Origin: Chlorops oryzae
Lineage: Eukaryota; Arthropoda; Insecta; Diptera; Chloropidae
Length of the DNA: 64,000 nt
Reading direction: 5' to 3'
NCBI GenBank assembly: GCA_020466095.1
Contig: CM035807.1
Span: 110,777,308 to 110,841,307 of the forward strand
Shown here: piece by piece, positions 62,322 through 64,000 of the stretch
Position numbering within the stretch: the stretch's first letter is position 1
How the letters are laid out: the number at the start of each line of letters is the position of its first letter
Notes under the pieces: model-generated
The model's database searches: none
Seen by the model: only the letters and a program-made list of their open reading frames with translations
What the model was told of the DNA's origin: nothing
Program-made: the position numbers and the translations under genes

Positions 62322-62645
62322 TTTTAGAGGGTTCTTTTTGTGTTTCATAATAGATCCCAGTATTGGAGGTACCCCTAAAAATGGTCCGATTTTCTTGAAC
62401 CATTCTCGGACGTGATCCTCCTACTCATGTTCCCGCCAATACGCATTCCCAATTTCTTCAAGGAAGCTCAAATTTCGATCATCAGAAATTTTAAAATCTT
62501 TCTACAAGAAAACTGTAGAGGGACGGGAGGACAGACTAAATCGAATCTCCTGGCTAACTATACTCAATTTGGTCCATCTTCAAATGAGTTCTGGGTATTA
62601 CACACAATCGCAGACCACAATATACCCTCGACACAGAGTGTGCCG

Positions 62646-64000
62646 CATCCAACGATTACGTGAAACCGTCATTCCGGGGCAGATGCAATTATGTTTTGTA
62701 ATAACTTCATTACATTTTTGGCAACTAATTAAATAAGCCATTCAAAATTTGGTGCGAACAATTCAGTTTTAATGAGAAATTGCTGCATAAATTTAATGAG
62801 AATTCATTCAGTATTTTTCCTCCTCCCCCCACACTCTGTCCATTGCCATTTGAGGAAGTGTGTGTGTGCAGTTGTTATTCTGAGAATTCTTGAGGGCTTT
62901 CCGCGAATTCCAGAGCCATCGATGGATGAATGGAACGTTATTCAGTTAAATATTCGAGGTCATTTCCTAATAACTAAATTAAATAAATATGTAACTACAA
63001 ATGTTATTCTTTTCTTATTCAAATTGCCCTAAGCTTGTTACTTTTCGAACGTTAGAAAAAAAAGGATATTTTTGCGAGTTTTTTGGGACTGACTGGGTAA
63101 ATTGTTAGTTGTATAAAGTTAGTGTATTTTTCACATGAAACATTTACAATAGAGCCTGGATGGAGTGAACGACTTTTTGTATGGCCTGTTCATGTTATCG
63201 AGGTTGTTCACACTATTGAATTTGATTTAAATATGTCACAAATTTACATGTAAGGTTGACAAAAAAAAACCCTATTCTAAATGAATATTCCCCGGGAGTT
63301 TTTCCCCAGAAATTCTTCTTCGCCAGAAAAGGAAGTATTCTAAGCTTCAATAAAGGATAAAATTCTTAATAAATTTTCAACTAATAACATCGACGGTAAT
63401 CACAGCTTTCTGGCTATTGCACATTTTTCGAAAATATTTATTCTTTTCACTTGAATTTGTTCCCCTGTTACCAACAGCTGGGCCACCTTTTCACTTCGCC
63501 TTCGAATGAACAAATGATGCTTTCTCGGAAATAAAAGAAATCACTCCTCCACTATTGGTCAACATTCCTTCGCTGGCCTTTGGTCAATTATGCAGAGCGC
63601 ATTGAAGGAAAAGTCGTCTTTTTTACCACTGCCACTGTCATTTTACAATGGCATTACGTCCCTGTAGGAATTTGAACTAGTGTCGTACTAGTACTTTACT
63701 AGTGCAAAAGCCACCAGTACTAGTTCTTTTCTATACCCTTGTCCATATAAAATTCTGTCGAAAATCAGTATAACATCTGTACAGGAAAGCACTAGTACAG
63801 TATGCACCAGAATTATTCTAGTACTTTTCGATCCAATTGGGTAAATTGGCACCAGTTAAATACTAGTGATGTTTACGGGAAAAAGTTTACAGAATCGTGA
63901 AGTTTTTTTTTCAGTACAAAATGGAAAAAAATATTTATAATAAAAGAAAACCATTCGGTTCTGTATTTATTATCAATTTATAACGCCTCAATGAATGAAT
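62646..64000. other. Right edge: two transposon fragments, no gene
   Basis: A GTGTGAAC-family end lies at 63140-63230 (GAGCCTGGATGGAGTGAAC and GGCCTGTTCATGTTATCGAG). An AGCCC-type MITE piece occurs near 63275-63300. CACTAGT/ACTAGTG words cluster at 63677-63870 and recall 13570-13690, perhaps a decayed element. No coding exon, including none matching the missing retm 5' exon, was recognised. Confidence 0.45.

Larger units (their letters stand above)
60830..62645 (-). mobile_element. DINE-1-like Helitron, copy 5, split by nested hAT
   Basis: Minus orientation. The left part has CAGACCCTAATGCTGGAAGT and TTTTGCCACGCCCC. After the insertion it resumes at 62322 with CCAGTATTGGAGGTACC and CAAGAAAACTGTAGAGGG, and its 5' end is ATACCCTCGACACAGAGTGT. 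Interrupted by 61082-62321. Confidence 0.7.

Overview
This 64 kb window is nuclear DNA of a dipteran insect, most likely an acalyptrate fly such as a tephritid; genus and species cannot be fixed from the sequence. The reasons are AT-rich DNA full of CAA, CA and GA microsatellites, very short introns of 56 to 72 bp in the one conserved gene, an orthologue of Drosophila retm (real-time) with matching exon content, non-autonomous Helitron copies of the Drosophila DINE-1 type, and an irritans-subfamily mariner. Nothing prokaryotic is present: no operons, CRISPR arrays, rRNA or phage genes.

Only one host protein gene is convincing. On the minus strand, six exons between 35611 and 32226 encode 645 residues of a retm / SEC14-like lipid-binding protein: PRELI/MSF1 domain, CRAL-TRIO N-terminal helices, CRAL-TRIO pocket, then a GOLD-like domain, with the natural stop codon. 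Reading phase is kept through all five introns. The first coding exon (about 20 residues) was not found to the right and is probably outside the window.

Region by region: 1-5.2 kb, 10-11.4 kb, 18.4-20.4 kb and 26.7-28.2 kb are microsatellite-rich blocks that resemble 5'UTR, intron or regulatory DNA, with no recognisable protein; one has a DRE-like TATCGATA. A 121-bp minisatellite lies at 5.6-6.7 kb, a direct duplication of about 425 bp at 19.5-20.4 kb, and long GA tracts at 25.3-25.7 and 44.0-44.5 kb. Degenerate pieces of an RTE-like LINE are at 12.6-13.0, 16.56-16.74 and 51.3-51.7 kb.

The rest, mainly 36-64 kb, is a layered transposon graveyard. I could delimit many elements by terminal inverted repeats plus target-site duplications: hAT-type MITEs with 8-bp duplications (132, 347, 13427, 16489, 38075, 39391, 40353, 42673, 53283, 54750, 57464 and 61082), TA-duplicating elements of several families, piggyBac-like TTAA elements (13156, 17615, 46061), TTA-duplicating PIF/Harbinger-like elements (17928, 49613), five DINE-1-like Helitrons, and a nearly intact 1294-bp Himar1-like mariner (59427-60720) whose transposase is broken by one extra base in a homopolymer.

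The most informative structures are nests up to three deep at 17.6-18.4, 52.7-54.6 and 60.8-62.6 kb. Several are proven by an empty copy of the same site elsewhere in this window, which gives a relative order of transposition. I found no new protein-coding system. The unusual content is this transposon stratigraphy and some undescribed MITE families. Family names are my reading of termini and duplications, not database matches.
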